DNA of 18,872 bases. Origin: JBPESN01 sp051710625. Its GTDB lineage: Bacteria > Pseudomonadota > Gammaproteobacteria > Enterobacterales > Enterobacteriaceae. This document shows, in pieces, positions 1 to 8,207 of this stretch. The number at the start of each line of letters is the position of its first letter. The stretch's first letter is position 1. The position numbers were made by a program, and so were the translations under genes. The notes under the pieces were generated by a model. That model did no database searches and had not been told where the DNA came from. It saw only the letters and a list, made by a program, of their open reading frames with translations. The stretch is from contig NZ_JBPESN010000044.1 of the NCBI RefSeq assembly GCF_051710625.1, positions 1 to 18,872 of the forward strand, in the 5' to 3' direction.

Positions 1-233
1 TCAATGCGTTGTACCTTCTTCTTGAGCTCACGTATTTCAATTTGTTCCGGGGTTATGGGAGAGGCTTTTGGCGTTTTCCCCTGTCGCTCATCACGCAGTT
101 GTTTTACCCATTTCGTCATCGTAGAAAGGCCGACGTCCATGGCTTTTGCTGCTTGCACGGCGGTGTAATTTTGGTCGACAACCAGTTGAGCGGATTCGCG
201 TTTGAATTCAGGACTAAAATTTCTTCTTTTCAT
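1..233 (-). CDS. IS3-family transposase OrfA, N-terminal part
   Basis: This is the first 77 residues of OrfA, the small DNA-binding protein of IS3-group elements. OrfA is normally joined to OrfB by programmed -1 frameshifting to give the active transposase. The protein starts MKRRNFSPEFKRESAQLVVD, the usual opening of the HTH_Tnp_1 domain. Residues about 10-50 form the helix-turn-helix (AAKAMDVGLSTMTKWVKQLR), and a charged helix leading into the leucine zipper begins near residue 65 (EIRELKKKVQRI). The start at 233 lies about 70 bases inside the IS end, as expected. The visible part is open and has no lesion. The gene continues beyond base 1, so whether the copy is intact cannot be judged. 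Confidence 0.9.
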   Translation of the reverse strand, partial: MKRRNFSPEFKRESAQLVVDQNYTAVQAAKAMDVGLSTMTKWVKQLRDERQGKTPKASPITPEQIEIRELKKKVQRI

Positions 234-281
234 TGGTGCACCCGTGTTGTTCTGAGGTGAGCGTATCACCTCTGTTCAGGC

Positions 282-305
282 GGCCAAATTCAGTGTGCGA
301 CTACA
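282..305 (-). repeat. Terminal inverted repeat of the left IS3 copy
   Basis: Read on the minus strand this begins TGTAGTCGCACACTG and ends TTTGGCC. It matches 17 of 24 bases of the end at 18146-18169, with identical outer six bases (TGTAGT) and inner GGCC. It sits just upstream of the orfA start, as an IS3 left end should. Confidence 0.7.
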
Positions 306-436
306 CTTCTCCTTAGCCTTTGGCTCTGCCTTTTGCATTGCCTTTGCTCCCTGGCGAGGAACCGCGTTCAACGCGACCGGCTGAACGACCAACGTGTTTT
401 ACGGGGTATAAATGGCAAGATTCACCTATCGCTTCG

Positions 437-473
437 ATAGGCATAACCTATTTAACCAATCGGTACAGGTGAC
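437..473 (+). promoter_or_regulatory. OxyR-like binding site upstream of the peroxiredoxin gene
   Basis: The OxyR consensus is four half-elements, ATAG-CTAT-ATAG-CTAT, spaced 11 bases start to start. Here ATAG is at 437, CTAT at 448, ATCG (one mismatch) at 459 and TGAC (poor) at 470, all with exact 11-base spacing. The last element would overlap the -35 region of a promoter whose -10 is TATACT at 498-503, the usual arrangement for OxyR-activated genes. A second small palindrome, CCTATCG-ctt-CGATAGG at 425-441, overlaps the left edge. Peroxiredoxin genes are common OxyR targets. The site is inferred from spacing and motif only. Confidence 0.5.
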
Positions 474-497
474 TTTATTCCCCCCCCGGCACGGCCT

Positions 498-503
498 TAT
501 ACT
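498..503 (+). promoter_or_regulatory. Probable -10 element (TATACT) of the peroxiredoxin promoter
   Basis: TATACT matches the sigma-70 -10 consensus at five of six positions and lies 51 bases before the start codon. The -35 region at 475-480 (TTATTC) is weak, which suits an activator-dependent promoter. The spacer between them contains a run of eight C (480-487). Confidence 0.45.
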
Positions 504-554
504 AGGTCGGCTCAAATCCTATCAATCCGCAAACGCTATTTTACAGGAGTTAAT

Positions 555-1157
555 ATGGTCCTGGTTACTCGTCAAGCCCCAGATTTTACGGCTGCCGCCG
601 TGCTCAGCAACGGTGAAATCGTTGACAATTTCAATCTTAAATCGCATATCCAGGGTAAAGCGGCAGTCATTTTCTTCTGGCCGATGGACTTCACTTTCGT
701 CTGCCCGTCTGAATTGATTGCGTTTGACAAACGCTACGCGGAATTTCAGAAGCGCGGCGTTGAAATCATCGGCGTGTCTTTCGATTCTGAGTTTGTACAC
801 AACGCCTGGCGGCAGGTACCGACCGACAAAGGCGGTATCGGACCGGTTCAGTACCCCATGGTGGCGGATATCAAACGCGAAATTATTAAAGCTTACGGCA
901 TTGAACATCCAGACGCCGGCGTCGCGCTGCGCGGTTCGTTCTTAATCGACAAAGACGGGGTCGTCCGCCATCAGGTGGTTAACGATCTGCCGCTGGGCCG
1001 CAATATCGACGAAATGATGCGCATGGTCGACGCGCTGCAATTTCACGAAGAACACGGTGAAGTTTGCCCGGCACAGTGGGAAAAGGGACAGGAAGGGATG
1101 GGCGCTTCTCCGGAAGGGGTTGCTAAATATCTGTCCGAAAACCTGACCAGGCTGTAA
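555..1157 (+). CDS. Typical 2-Cys peroxiredoxin (AhpC/TSA family, 'peroxiredoxin C')
   Basis: This 200-residue cytosolic thiol peroxidase reduces hydrogen peroxide, organic hydroperoxides and probably peroxynitrite. The peroxidatic cysteine is Cys50 in DFTFVCPSE and the resolving cysteine is Cys171 in GEVCPAQW, so both catalytic thiols are present. The Prx Thr/Pro residues before Cys50 are in place, and the C-terminal helix ends in YLSENLTRL. Length and sequence match the 200-residue Yersinia/Serratia/Vibrio type rather than the 187-residue E. coli AhpC, and no ahpF partner is visible. The start is set by AGGAG at 545-549, six bases before ATG. The gene stands alone between an OxyR-like promoter and a strong terminator, and faces the broken brnQ-proY operon. 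No lesion is seen, which makes it one of the few intact genes in this window. Confidence 0.95.
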   Translation: MVLVTRQAPDFTAAAVLSNGEIVDNFNLKSHIQGKAAVIFFWPMDFTFVCPSELIAFDKRYAEFQKRGVEIIGVSFDSEFVHNAWRQVPTDKGGIGPVQYPMVADIKREIIKAYGIEHPDAGVALRGSFLIDKDGVVRHQVVNDLPLGRNIDEMMRMVDALQFHEEHGEVCPAQWEKGQEGMGASPEGVAKYLSENLTRL

Positions 1158-1212
1158 TCGCCTTGCGTTCGTGCAGATAAGGCAGTTAAGGCAGTGACTC
1201 TGCCCGTATCAC

Positions 1213-1241
1213 GCCGGTCGGCAACCCGACCGGCTTTTTTT
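1213..1241 (+). terminator. Rho-independent terminator of the peroxiredoxin gene
   Basis: A perfect 9 bp stem (GCCGGTCGG / CCGACCGGC) with a CAAC loop is followed directly by seven T (1235-1241). It begins 55 bases after the stop codon. It also lies just past the 3' end of the convergent proY pseudogene. Confidence 0.92.
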
Positions 1242-1252
1242 ATGCTAAATGT

Positions 1253-2678
1253 TCAGGGCGCGCGCCCCGCTGCACACGGGGAGCTCTTCCCCATCATGGC
1301 AATCTCCGGCACGGTCCTTAGGAGGCGGCTACGCGCTTCGTTTTTACGCGGCGGTACCCCCAGTAACAGCAATAAAATCCACACCGCGCCAACGTACAGC
1401 GAGGCGCTAGTAGTAGGAAAATACCCTATCAGGCCGTTAATAAATAACAGGAAGAGCACGCTGATACTCGCGGTGAGGGCGCCACCGGGCAACGGGAATT
1501 TCAGCGCCTGCACCTGCTCAGGCTTGAGCCTGCGGCAAAATGCGATGTGTGAACATAAAATCATGATCCACACTCACACGGTGGCAAAGGTTGCCAGTGA
1601 GGCGATCAGCAGGAAAACATTTTCCGGCATAATATAATTTAAATAGACCGCTACCAGCATGGCCAGCATCGTCACCAGCACCGTTACCGTGACGCGATAC
1701 GCGCTGGAACAGGCGCGGCGCGTGCTCCTGCCTCGCCATATCGTGCAACATGCGGCCCACGCCGAACACGTCGCTGTTGATGGTCGATAACGAGGCCGTC
1801 AGCACCACGAAGTTCAGCAGGCCAGCGGCGACGAGGATGCCCAAATGTTGGAAAGTCAGCACGAACGGGCTACCGCCTGTACCTACCTGATCCCAAGGAT
1901 AGATGGACATGATAACCGCCAGGGTACCGACATAGAATAGCAGGATACGCCAGGGCACGGAGTTGATGGCGCGGGGTATGGACCGCTGCGGATCCCGCGC
2001 TTCGCCGGCGGTAATGCCGATAATTTCAATCCCGCCGTAGGCGAACATCACCATTTGCAGCGACAGTACCATGCCCCAGACGCCGTGCCTGAAGAAGCCA
2101 CCGTGGCGCCATAAATTCGCTACGCCGGTGGGCTGGCCGCCGTTGCCGATTCCCCAGACGATGATACCGAGGCCGGCCAGGATCATGACAATGATGGTGC
2201 CCACTTTGAAAAAGGAAAACCATAACTCCAGCTCGCCGAAGGCTTTGACGCTGAGTAGATTAATCGCGCCGATAAACAGCACCACACTCAACACCCAGAC
2301 CCAATGCGGCACCAGGGGGAACCATACACTCATATAAATGCCGAAGGCGGTGACATCGGCGATGGCGACAATCAAAATTTCAAAACAGTAGGTTCAGCCG
2401 GTGATATACCCCCCCATTGGGCCAAGATTATCCTGTGCGTAGCGTGAGAACAAACCGGCATTCGGTTTTTCCACCGACATTTCACCCAGGGCGCGCATGA
2501 TGATATACGCCGCCAGCCCCGCCTATCAGATAAGCCAGCAGCACGCTGGGACCGGCCATTTTAATCGCATCAGCAGAACCATAGAACAAGCCGGTGCCAA
2601 TTGCGGATCCGAGCGCCATAAACCGAATGTGCCGCGTAGAAAGAGCCCGCTTCAGCGAAGAGGGGTGGGAGATTGCAT
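1253..2678 (-). pseudogene. proY: proY pseudogene: proline-specific amino-acid permease (APC family), multiply broken
   Basis: ProY is a 12-helix cytoplasmic-membrane amino-acid permease. Fragments align along its whole length: the N-terminal LSTRHIRFMALGSAIGTGLF, the central NGGQPTG and QMVMFAYGGIEIIGITAGEA, the SDVFGVGRMLH helix, and the C-terminal SLYVGAVWIL. Lesions visible: a frameshift within the first ten codons, so that the ATG at 2676-2678 reads MQSPTPLR then stops; an extra G in the run at 2517-2520; Trp to TGA at 2394-2396; a frameshift with a short loss near 1690; and Trp to TGA at 1574-1576. The gene lies about 75 bases downstream of brnQ on the same strand, the same order as in E. 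coli, so the two formed one operon. The gene cannot make a functional transporter. The identification is firm. Confidence 0.9.
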
Positions 2679-2751
2679 GACCTGAACCCTTTTTTTCACA
2701 GGAAAAAACCACGGAACGGTGTCCGTGGTCTATTGATTACATCGCGACCGC

Positions 2752-4070
2752 TTACAGAACAGAGATTTTCTGCCGCCCGTGGGATTGATCGACCCCCGCG
2801 ACGATGAGCATAACAAGCGTCGGCGGCTGCCAGGCCAGTCCCTGGGCACTCAGCGGCAGGCGCTCTACCCAGGCAGGCAGAAGGGTCGGGGTAAGCCGAC
2901 ACCTTGATGCCATCGAGACAGCCAAACGGCAGGCTGACCAGCATGCCCGGCGCGACAAGACGGCTGCTGGAGTGCCACCAGCGCAGGGTAAAGCTCAGCA
3001 GAATCAGCACAATGCAAGGCGGATAAATGGCGGTAAGGACCGGCACGGAAATCGATATCAGATGGCTCAGTCCCAAATTGGAAACCACCATGGAGAACAG
3101 CCCTAGCAGGAACACCAATTTGCCATAATTGGTACCGGTATGTGCGCTAAAAAACTCGGCGCAGGCGCAGGTCAGCCCTACCGCGGTGACCAGACGGGCT
3201 ACAGTAATCAGCACCGTCAGAAAACCACTGCCGGCGGCGCCGAAGGTGTATTGCACATAAACGTGCAGAATTTCCGCGCCGTTTTGTGCCTCAGGCACCA
3301 GCACGCCGCTACCCGACCCCAGTTTAAACTGCGTCAGATAGACGGCCGTCGGACCAATACCGGCAATCAGGCCGGCGAAAATGGTATACAAGTGAGCAAC
3401 TGCGCACTCGCCACACCGCGCGACTGGGCGGCGTTGACGATAACGATGCCGAAAACCATTACGCCCAAGGTATCCATGGTGAGATAGCCGTTCACAAAAC
3501 CGCTGTAAAACGGCAAATGCCTGTAGCTCACCGCCACCGGCAGCGGCTGCCCTGCCGGCCATAGCATTGCCGCCATTCCCAGCACCGCCAGCGTGATAAT
3601 TTTGAGCGGCGCCAGCACATGGCCCAGCGTATCCAGCAAGCGACCGGGAGTAGAGAGAGATACCGATCACCAGGGCGAAATAAATCAGACTATAAATCAG
3701 CAGAGGCAGTTCGCCGTTGCCGGCAAAGGGGGCGACCCCGACCGCAAACGACACGGTAGCGGTGCGCGGTGTAGCAAACAGTGAGTGGCCCCACCGCCAA
3801 ATAGCAGACCACCGCCAAAAGCAGACTGGCTTTTTGACCGATAGGCAAACTTAGCGCATCAATGCCGCCGCCGAACCGCGCCAGCGCTATAACGGTGATA
3901 ACCGGAAGGCCAACCGCCGTAATCAAAAAGCCCGCCGCCTCCAACCAGACATGCTGGCCGGATTGCAGGCCAGCCATTGGCGGAAAGATGATATTGCCGG
4001 CGCCGACAAACAGCGCAAAGGGCATAAAGCCCAGCGCGAGGATGTCTTTGGAGGTTAAACGTTTTGTCAT
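2752..4070 (-). pseudogene. brnQ: brnQ pseudogene: branched-chain amino-acid/sodium symporter, four frameshifts
   Basis: BrnQ (LIVCS family, about 439 residues, inner membrane) takes up leucine, isoleucine and valine. The N-terminus (MTKRLTSKDILALGFMPFAL, FVGAGNIIFPP) and later segments (NGFVNGYLTMDTLGVMVFGI after a shift, VTAVGLTCACAEFF, SVPVLTAIYPPCIVLILLSF) clearly match the family. Frameshifts lie near 3780-3787 (a tandem AGTG-AGTG that looks like a 4 bp duplication), near 3651 (one extra base), near 3400 (one base lost) and near 2890 (one extra C). The nominal length is close to normal, so decay has been by small indels rather than large deletions. A -10-like TATAAT on the minus strand lies at 4287-4292, but no good -35 is seen. 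The gene is followed by proY. Confidence 0.93.
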
Positions 4071-4690
4071 GGGTTTGTATTAAGGTTTGTAGTAGTTCGC
4101 AATAACAAATTCTTATGACGGAGCGGTGATTTGCACGCCCTTGACCGCGACGGTTGGCAACGCGTGAACGGCGGTTAAGCCGGACAGAAAAATAATGCGG
4201 AGAGCAATACTGACGGACGGCGCGACAACGGCGACTAATTTAATAGTTTATAGCGGTTGCTGGCGAGTCCATCTGTTAAAACTGGCATTATAATCTGCTT
4301 TTCAAAAAACTTTTAGTTTAAGTATTCAAATATTGCCTTATCTACATCTACGCTACATGATAACCCACCCGGCAGCGAAAATCGCGTTTGTGACATAAGA
4401 AATTTCTATGACGCAGACCCCTATGCACGCGCCGCGGCGAAGCGGCAGAGTCCGGCGCCGCGGAGAGATTGCGGGTGATGATATCCTGAGGTACAGGCGC
4501 TGTTTGGCGCGAGGGGGCATCAATGTTCAAGGCCTGTCCCGATGCTTATGAGGCAACCCCGCTGCTCATCCGTCTACCCCGATGCTCCAGGCTAACGCAG
4601 GTCTATAGGCTGTCCCTAGGTTCAGGGAGGTGTGCAGGGGTCCGCCCACCGGAAGGAAGACGCGCGGGCAGGCGACTACCCGCGCTTAAG
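4071..4690. other. Gene-free stretch between brnQ and the MetE-like pseudogene
   Basis: About 620 bases without a recognisable gene on either strand. In E. coli phoR lies on this side of brnQ, but no PhoR sequence is visible here, so this is probably the scar of a rearrangement or deletion. The part nearest brnQ (about 4220-4350) is AT-rich and could hold the old brnQ promoter. The remainder is GC-rich and contains only short open frames with no family resemblance. Confidence 0.5.
4662..4685 (-). other. GC-rich hairpin just past the MetE-like pseudogene
   Basis: GCGCGGG at 4662-4668 pairs with CCCGCGC at 4679-4685 around a 10-base loop. It starts 11 bases beyond the stop codon of the minus-strand pseudogene, the place for a transcription terminator, but there is no good T run after it (GTCTTCCTTCC). 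It may be a weak or decayed terminator. Confidence 0.4.
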
Positions 4691-4695
4691 GGGTA

Positions 4696-5794
4696 TTACC
4701 AGGCGCGGCGAACGATATCCAGCACCAACTTCAGCTTATCCCATTGCTGCTGTTCACTGAGCTTATTGCCCTCTTCGGTCGAGGCGAAACCGCACTGCGG
4801 GCTCAGGCACAACTGATCCAGACTGACATACTGGCTGGCCTCATAAAGGCGGATCCAGCATTCGAGCGCCGGCGTTTTCGAGGTGATAAGCCCCAGCACC
4901 GCCTGTTGATGCGCGGGGTTAATAAAACGCAGCGGTTCAAAGCCGCCGGCGCGCTCGGTATCATACTTCAGGAAGAACGCGTCCACCTGCACCTGACCGA
5001 ACAGGATTGGCGCGACCGGCTCATAACCCCCCCCCCCCTTCGGAAATCTAGGTGGAACGAAAATTGCCGCAGCAAACATACAAGCTAACCACCAAATCTT
5101 CCGGCTTACCGGCCAACGCTTTATTGAGCACATCGGCATATGTCTGCGCCAGGACGTCCGGATCATCGCCACGTTCACGCATCTTACGCTTTTGATCTTC
5201 CGAGCACAGATAGCCCCAGACGGTGTCATCAAGCTGCAAATAGCGGCAGCCAGCGGCATAAAATGCAGCAATGGCGTAGTGCCAGGTTTGCGCCAGATCG
5301 TCAAAATACGTGGCCAGATCGGGATAGACCTGCTTATCAATCGCCGCGCGCCCGCCGCGAAAATGCAACACGCTCGGGCTGGGAATAATCATTTTCGGCA
5401 CTGCATCGCCGGCCAAGCTTTGCAGAAAACGGAAATCCCCCAGCATCGGGTGATGGCTGAAACCGAGTTTACCGGTGACTTTGACGCCGCGGGCCTTGGT
5501 CTGTACGCCCTGAAATTGAATCCCCTGATCCGGTTGGTAACCCTCGACCTCGTCCAATCCTTCAAAGAAATCCATATGCCACCAGGCGCGGCGGAACTCT
5601 CAGTCCGTGACAACCTGTAGCCCCAACGTGCGCTGCTCCGCGACAACCCGTGCAATTTCGTTATCTTCAACGGCGCGCAGCTGCCCGCCATCTATCTCGC
5701 CATCGGCGAAACGTTGACGGGCCTGCTTGATGGCGGCGGGGCGTAACAGGCTGCAGACCACATCGGCACGGAAAGGGGCTTGCGTTCTTTGCAT
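4696..5794 (-). pseudogene. MetE-like pseudogene: short cobalamin-independent methionine synthase family protein
   Basis: The reading frames together match the roughly 370-residue single-domain relatives of the MetE C-terminal half (the YxjG/YxjH type), which transfer methyl groups to homocysteine at a zinc site. Recognisable parts are FRADVVCSLLRP, YLQLDDTVWGYLC, the zinc-site region GNFRST, FGQVQVDAFFLKYD and the C-terminal LCLSPQCGFAS. Lesions: Gly to TGA at 5600-5602; Trp to TAG at 5048-5050; and a frameshift at a run of 12 C (5027-5038) where the family has a short Gly-Gly stretch. In the HxCRGN zinc motif the His is Tyr and the Arg is Cys, so the metal site is also lost. The start is taken at 5794 (MQRTQAPFRADVV), with GGAG eight bases upstream, rather than at the in-frame ATG at 5818. 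The exact substrate in this subfamily is not certain. Confidence 0.82.
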
Positions 5795-5938
5795 TTTACT
5801 GCTCCACGAAGGCGTCATCAGCGTGATGACCAGGATAGTTTGGCGACGGGATAGTCACGCCCAGCAACTTACAGACATCCAGGCGTCTATATTTTTTAAT
5901 GGCAGTGTGTTACTTCGCCTACGACCGCACAAACGAGA

Positions 5939-5961
5939 AAATTTCAATGCTATTGAAATTT
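5939..5961 (-). other. Perfect AT-rich palindrome just after the glgB/pstS-like fusion
   Basis: AAATTTCAAT (5939-5948) and ATTGAAATTT (5952-5961) form a 10 bp stem with a 3-base loop. It starts 9 bases past the stop codon of the minus-strand fusion pseudogene and is followed on that strand by TCTCG, so it could be a weak terminator. It could equally be an operator. No gene starts close by to settle this. Confidence 0.35.
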
Positions 5962-5969
5962 ATTGACGT

Positions 5970-7310
5970 TCAGGGTGAAACTTTCACCTGCGCGGCTGTG
6001 GGCAATCCCGCCACCGGCAGCGCCGCCTGCCGCTGGGATTCCGTCAGCGGTATGTAACCCGCCTGGCTGACCTGTGCCTGCCCCTCGAGAAACAACACGT
6101 GCGCCAGAAATGCTAACGCCAGCGGATCCAGCGCATTACCGGCCAGATAGTTACGCACTTCGTTGCGGCCGTAGCTGTAAATAAGCGTATTCCAGTCCTG
6201 ATGCCGTCCTTCTTTGGGATCGGCATAATTCATACAGAGCCGTACCGTCGAACTGGGCCAGCCCAAACTCGTCGCTCGGGAAATGGCCTGGCACCCAGTC
6301 CAGCAGCACGTTCAGTCCGGCCTGATGAGCGGCATCAATCAGCGCACGAAAATCTTCCGGCGTGCCGAAACGGCGCGTCGGCGCATAGATGCCGAGAGGC
6401 TGATATTCCCAACTCCCGTCGAAAGGGTGCTCGTTAATCGGCAGCAATTCGATACGGGTAAAGCCCATGTACTTGACATAACTTACCAATGGCTCCGCCA
6501 GCTCCAGATAACTGAGCCAATAATTGTTCTCGGCGTGGCGGCGCCAGGAGCCCAGATGCACTTCATAAATGGCGATAGGCTGATTCATCGCGTTGGCCCG
6601 ACGACGTGCCGCGTCCGGTGACGCCGCCAGCGGCGGCAACCCCCGCGTCAGGGATGCCGTGTTCCGGGTGCATTTGCGCCTAGAAAGCGTAAGGATCGGC
6701 CTTAAGCCGCGTCTGGCCATGACAATCGATAATTTTATATTTATATAATTAACCTAGGGTTGCCGCCGGCAGAAACAATTCCCAAAGACCGTTTTCCCGC
6801 CGCTGGCGCATCGGATGGCGGCGGCCATCCTAAAAATTAAACTCTCCGACCACCGAAACCCGCTGCGCATTGGGCGCCCGAACGGCGAAGCGCATGCCCG
6901 AGACCTCATCCAGCACTTCCGGATGCGCCCCCAACCGTTCCTAGGGACGTAAATGGGTTCCTTCCGCCAGCAGCCAACTGTCAATATCCTGCAACAAAGG
7001 ACCGAAACGATAGGGATCCTCAATAATATAGGTATGATCATGCCAAGTGACGGCCAGTTGATAATGGAAAGGATTTTTACGCCGCGGGACAATCCCGCTA
7101 AAAAAACCGTATTGATCTTCACAGGTTAACTCTATGACCCTGCGCCCATTTTTAGCCTCAATTACCGTTACCGCGCTGGGCTCGGGCAATAAGGCGCGTA
7201 CTACCAATCCCGCAGCGGTTTGATGCATGCCCAATAAAGAAAATGGATCGGCATAATGGCCGGCCACCAGTGCGGTAATAACGTCTTGGTCGGGATATCC
7301 TGCCGTGTAT
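5970..7310 (-). pseudogene. glgB: glgB pseudogene fused in frame to the 3' end of a PstS-like gene
   Basis: From about 7288 down to 6130 the frames match the N-terminal half of the 1,4-alpha-glucan branching enzyme GlgB: AGHYADPFSLLGMHQTAAGL, EDPYRFGPLLQDIDSWLL, IYEVHLGSWRRH, LLPINEHPFDGSWEYQP, GLNVLLDWVPGHFPSDEF and HQDWNTLIYSYGR. Four in-frame stops are visible: 6941-6943 (Tyr to TAG), 6830-6832 (Trp to TAG), TAA near 6751 and TAG near 6692. There are frameshifts near 6673 and 6235. The normal start has no clear ATG; AGGAAG followed by ATA near 7308-7310 may be the remains of it. After GNAL, at about 6126, the GlgB sequence stops and the frame continues as DPLALAFLAHVLFLEGQAQV...AGYIPL, which resembles the C-terminus of phosphate-binding PstS-type proteins. 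The GlgB catalytic Asp/Glu residues lie beyond the junction and are missing. The gene is downstream of asd, as in E. coli. Confidence 0.88.
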
Positions 7311-7570
7311 TCTTCCTTTACTTACTCCATGAAATAAAAGGATATTGCAAAAAAATAAACGTTTATAACCTACCCACCAGTAAGGTCTCGCACTGTCAGC
7401 CGCGCTTGGCGGTTAACCCGTACGTGACAAGGGAGCAGAAAATGCCATAGTGAGAGACAATTACGATGAGGACGTAATCATAAAACCATCAATAATAAGC
7501 ATAGACAAATGTTTACTGTGCGTTCAGGCTTGCGTAACAGAATTTTTTATTAACTATTAAGCCTATGAAA

Positions 7571-7598
7571 AACTTAGCTTCGCTAAGTTAATTTTTTT
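7571..7598 (+). terminator. Terminator-like hairpin with no obvious upstream gene
   Basis: AACTTAGC-TTC-GCTAAGTT is a perfect 8 bp stem followed by AA and seven T (7592-7598). Three or more A precede it, so it could also act weakly on the minus strand. No plus-strand gene ends upstream, which leaves its transcript unexplained. Confidence 0.6.
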
Positions 7599-7813
7599 AT
7601 GCCAATTAAGCATCTTGGCGATAGGTGCGGCATCAGGTACAGTCAATGTTCTGCACCAGCAGGTAATGCGTATAACGGATAAGCGAATTATCGTCACCGC
7701 GGCCACTTGCGACAGCGGCGCTGGGGGTTGGCCACGCTCAGACAGGAGCAGGAGATGGGCCGCCTTGTTCCCTTCTTTCGCTAAAGGAAAGAAAGTAGCA
7801 GCGTACATGAATC

Positions 7814-7863
7814 GTTAGCGTCCGTTAGCGCCTGTTAGCGCCTGATAGCGCCTGATAGCGCTT
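7814..7863. repeat. Five tandem 10 bp repeats (GTTAGCGCCT type)
   Basis: The units read GTTAGCGTCC, GTTAGCGCCT, GTTAGCGCCT, GATAGCGCCT and GATAGCGCTT without gaps. A period of 10 is close to one helical turn. It lies in non-coding DNA between asd and glgB. It is too short and without spacers, so it is not a CRISPR array. Confidence 0.9.
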
Positions 7864-8108
7864 AAAGTGCGGCGCGTTTCAGCCGTGGACAGAGTGAAAG
7901 CATTAAGGGAATAATCTCGCTTATCGGCAGCAAAAAGGTGTTTTTTTTCACGCGACAAACGGCCCCTGCCCCATCACGACGCGGCGGCCGAATGCCGTCA
8001 GCCCACGAAAATGCGTCGGGCATGACGCCAGCGCCGCAAATAATGCCGCCGCCGGCAGCTAAAGGCAACCGGCCGGCAAACACAGCACAGGCGGCAACCG
8101 CCGAGAGG

Positions 8109-8133
8109 TTCTCGCCGCAGGGGGCGGCGAGAA
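8109..8133 (-). other. Strong GC-rich hairpin downstream of asd
   Basis: TTCTCGCCGC (8109-8118) and GCGGCGAGAA (8124-8133) form a perfect 10 bp stem with a 5-base loop. It lies about 75 bases past the asd stop codon on the minus strand. There is no T run, so it is not a classical terminator. It may protect the asd mRNA 3' end or be a REP-like palindrome. A related GGCGGCGAGAGG occurs again near 8191-8202. Confidence 0.5.
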
Positions 8134-8207
8134 GCGGCTCGAATCCCGCTGCTATTGAAGCTGGGAAGAAAAGCCCCGGCATCCCGCGGCAGGCGGCGAG
8201 AGGTCGT

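Larger units (their letters stand above)
1..305 (-). mobile_element. IS3-family insertion sequence, 5' end only (runs off the left edge)
   Basis: The element is read on the minus strand and enters the window with the start of its orfA transposase gene. Its outer end is placed at 305, where the sequence reads TGTAG on the minus strand. The last 24 bases (282-305) agree at 17 of 24 positions with the outer 24 bases of the second IS copy at 18146-18169, in the orientation expected for terminal inverted repeats. The rest of the element lies outside the window, so no target-site duplication can be checked. Family assignment rests on the OrfA protein and the TG...CA type ends. Confidence 0.85.
7311..8207. 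other. Gene-free stretch between glgB and asd
   Basis: About 900 bases with no gene I can recognise. Several open frames of 80-110 codons exist (for example 7563-7808 and 7862-8182 on the minus strand, 7938-8264 on the plus strand), but none has a ribosome site or a family resemblance, and the longer two are antisense to each other. The stretch holds a terminator-like hairpin (7571-7598), a polypyrimidine/polypurine inverted repeat (7773-7793), a 10 bp tandem repeat (7814-7863) and a GC-rich hairpin (8109-8133). Confidence 0.5.

Noticed and set aside
306..420. Possible remains of acpH or another gene between the IS and the peroxiredoxin promoter
   Set aside because: No residue pattern matching AcpH or any other family could be read in any frame.
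4348..4816. Short frames between brnQ and the MetE-like gene (4348-4530 minus, 4523-4816 plus)
   Set aside because: No ribosome site and no recognisable family; the second runs into the 3' end of the MetE-like pseudogene on the other strand.
7566..7592. Eight-codon leader peptide frame MKNLASLS
   Set aside because: No Shine-Dalgarno sequence and no downstream gene to attenuate; it is explained by the hairpin itself.
7814..7863. Possible CRISPR array
   Set aside because: The repeat units are only 10 bp and directly abutting, with no spacers and no cas genes nearby.
8133..8150. A TCGAATC sequence in a small stem that looks like a tRNA T-arm
   Set aside because: The loop has eight bases instead of seven, and no acceptor, D or anticodon arm can be fitted in the 60 bases upstream.
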